A stretch of 64,000 bases of DNA from Hominisplanchenecus murintestinalis (GTDB lineage: Bacteria; Bacillota; Clostridia; Lachnospirales; Lachnospiraceae): the NCBI GenBank assembly GCA_004793585.1, contig SRZB01000002.1:1-64000 (forward strand), read 5' to 3'. Both the position numbers and the translations under genes were made by a program. The notes beneath the pieces were generated by a model. The model was given only the letters and a program-made list of their open reading frames with translations. It was not told where the DNA came from and did not search any database. Each line of letters opens with the position of its first letter. Position 1 is the first letter of the stretch. This document shows positions 63,047 to 64,000 of this stretch, piece after piece.

Positions 63047-63075
63047 TTGATTTTTGACTAAGACTGTTGTAAAAT
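63047..63075 (+). promoter_or_regulatory. promoter of acsD
   Basis: TTGATT (63047-63052) and TAAAAT (63070-63075) are 17 bp apart, 40 nt before the acsD ATG, just after the terminator-like hairpin. This allows the corrinoid-protein genes to be expressed independently of acsB. Confidence 0.65.
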
Positions 63076-63114
63076 CATGGTAACAGCTTAGAACATGAAG
63101 GAGGATAATTTAAA

Positions 63115-64000
63115 ATGCCATTTACAGCTAAATCAGGAAAGTTCAACGCCAGCATCAATACTGTTGAAATTGGCAGCGGAGACAAAGCAGTCAAAATTGG
63201 CGGTGAGAATGTATTACCCTTATATTCTTTTGACGCACCAATCGAGAATGCACCGAAGGTCGGTATCGAAATCACGGATTTTGGTATGGACAATGAACCG
63301 GACTGCGTGAAAAAATATTATGAAGGCTGCGAAAGTATCGCAGACATCGCAAAGAAAGCCGCTTCCTTTGAGGGGGTTGACTTTTTATGTTTCCGTATGG
63401 AAGGCGGAGATCCAAACGGAGCAAACAAATCCACAGAAGAATTAATCGGCGCACTAAAAGAGGTGGCTGCAGCAGTAGATCTCCCAATCGTAGCGGCAGG
63501 ATGCAAGAATGCTGAAAAAGACGCAGAGCTTCTTTCTAAAGCAGCAGAGGCGCTGGATGGCAGAAATGCAATGCTTCTGGCGGCAAAGGAAGAGAACTAC
63601 AAGACAGTAGGCGCGGCAGCCGGACTTGCTTACAAGCAGATTGTAGGTGCGGAGTCAGCCGTTGATATCAACCTTGCAAAGCAGCTGAATGTGCTTATCG
63701 GACAGCTTGGCGTAAACAGCAAGAGTATTGTTATGAACGTAGGTACTGCAGCAGCCGGATATGGATTCGAGTATGTGGTTTCTACTATGGATCGTATTAA
63801 AGCAGCGGCATTGTCACAGAATGATGCAAACCTGCAGATGCCAATTGTAACTCCTGTAGCATCCGAGACCTGGAGCGTGAAAGAAGCTATGGCTTCTGAA
63901 GCAGATGTTCCTGAGTGGGGAGACCAGGAAGCGCGTGGAATTGATATGGAAGTTGAAACTGCTATGGCAGTTATCGCATCCGGCTCCAACGCAGTTATCC
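63115..64000 (+). CDS. acsD: CFeSP small subunit / ACDS delta subunit (partial)
   Basis: The gene starts at the ATG with AGGAGG upstream and runs past the window end, with 295 codons visible of an expected ~310. The product is the small subunit of the corrinoid iron-sulfur protein, which carries the methyl group between methyltransferase and AcsB. Visible features are MPFTAKSGKFNASINTVEIG, a TIM-barrel core with GVDFLCFRMEGGDPNGAN and the C-terminal VTPVASETWSVKEAM. The order acsB-acsD fits acetogen clusters, where acsC normally follows. Confidence 0.93.
   Translation, partial: MPFTAKSGKFNASINTVEIGSGDKAVKIGGENVLPLYSFDAPIENAPKVGIEITDFGMDNEPDCVKKYYEGCESIADIAKKAASFEGVDFLCFRMEGGDPNGANKSTEELIGALKEVAAAVDLPIVAAGCKNAEKDAELLSKAAEALDGRNAMLLAAKEENYKTVGAAAGLAYKQIVGAESAVDINLAKQLNVLIGQLGVNSKSIVMNVGTAAAGYGFEYVVSTMDRIKAAALSQNDANLQMPIVTPVASETWSVKEAMASEADVPEWGDQEARGIDMEVETAMAVIASGSNAVI

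Overview
The window comes from a low-to-moderate GC Gram-positive anaerobe of the Lachnospiraceae type, and an acetogen. It carries the Wood-Ljungdahl carbonyl-branch genes (CO dehydrogenase, acetyl-CoA synthase, the start of the corrinoid protein, two CooC factors, CooT and MetF) together with pta-ackA for acetate formation. The Firmicutes-type order plsX-acpP-rnc-smc-ftsY ... ylxM-ffh-rpsP-khpA ... rimM-trmD ... rplS supports this. A Blautia-like genome is a reasonable guess, but no rRNA or other species marker is present. Almost all genes lie on the + strand.

Layout. 0-3.5 kb: an LTA-synthase-like membrane sulfatase, lysA and tRNA-Leu(CAA). 3.7-9.3 kb: a giant secreted CotH-kinase/lamin-tail protein behind a perfect 13-bp inverted repeat. 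9.4-14 kb: a zinc-finger membrane protein, polA, coaE and a metallo-beta-lactamase-fold hydrolase. 14-17.5 kb: an ACT-domain/PFL-family pair, tmcAL on the minus strand and a DUF1294 protein. 17.6-19.8 kb: pta-ackA. 20-22.2 kb: a second metallo-hydrolase and a ClC-type channel that lacks the gating glutamate. 22.2-31.6 kb: DUF177-rpmF, a cytidylate-kinase-like gene, plsX-acpP-rnc-smc-ftsY and ilvA. 31.7-42.2 kb: a long ribosome, secretion and RNA-processing block with two secreted peptidase-fold genes placed inside it. 42.2-46.6 kb: prs on the minus strand, then der-plsY-gpsA. 46.7-55.3 kb: an ABC transporter of the TrpX type whose binding-protein gene is separated from its permease and ATPase genes by a roughly 5.8-kb accessory block (MATE pump, AraC regulator, two exported unknown proteins, AAA/PD-(D/E)XK protein). 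55.3-64 kb: a strong promoter and structured leader, then His-rich protein-cooT-metF-cooC-cooS-cooC-acsB, a structured gap with its own promoter, and acsD running off the end.

How it fits together. CooS reduces CO2 to CO and AcsB joins CO, a corrinoid-bound methyl group and CoA into acetyl-CoA. MetF supplies the methyl level, and Pta and AckA turn acetyl-CoA into acetate and ATP. The His-rich protein, CooT and two CooC ATPases form a plausible nickel storage and insertion module for CooS and AcsB, since both active sites contain nickel. The leader before the His-rich gene has three competing pairing partners for one anti-Shine-Dalgarno-like segment and is the best candidate here for an undescribed regulatory RNA.

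Other points worth following up are a paired CTTGWCAAG element shared by the DUF177-rpmF and ylxM-ffh promoters, an A8 tract that throws a secreted-protein gene out of frame just after its natural start, and a 31-bp hairpin flanked by perfect 8-bp direct repeats at the right edge of the accessory block.
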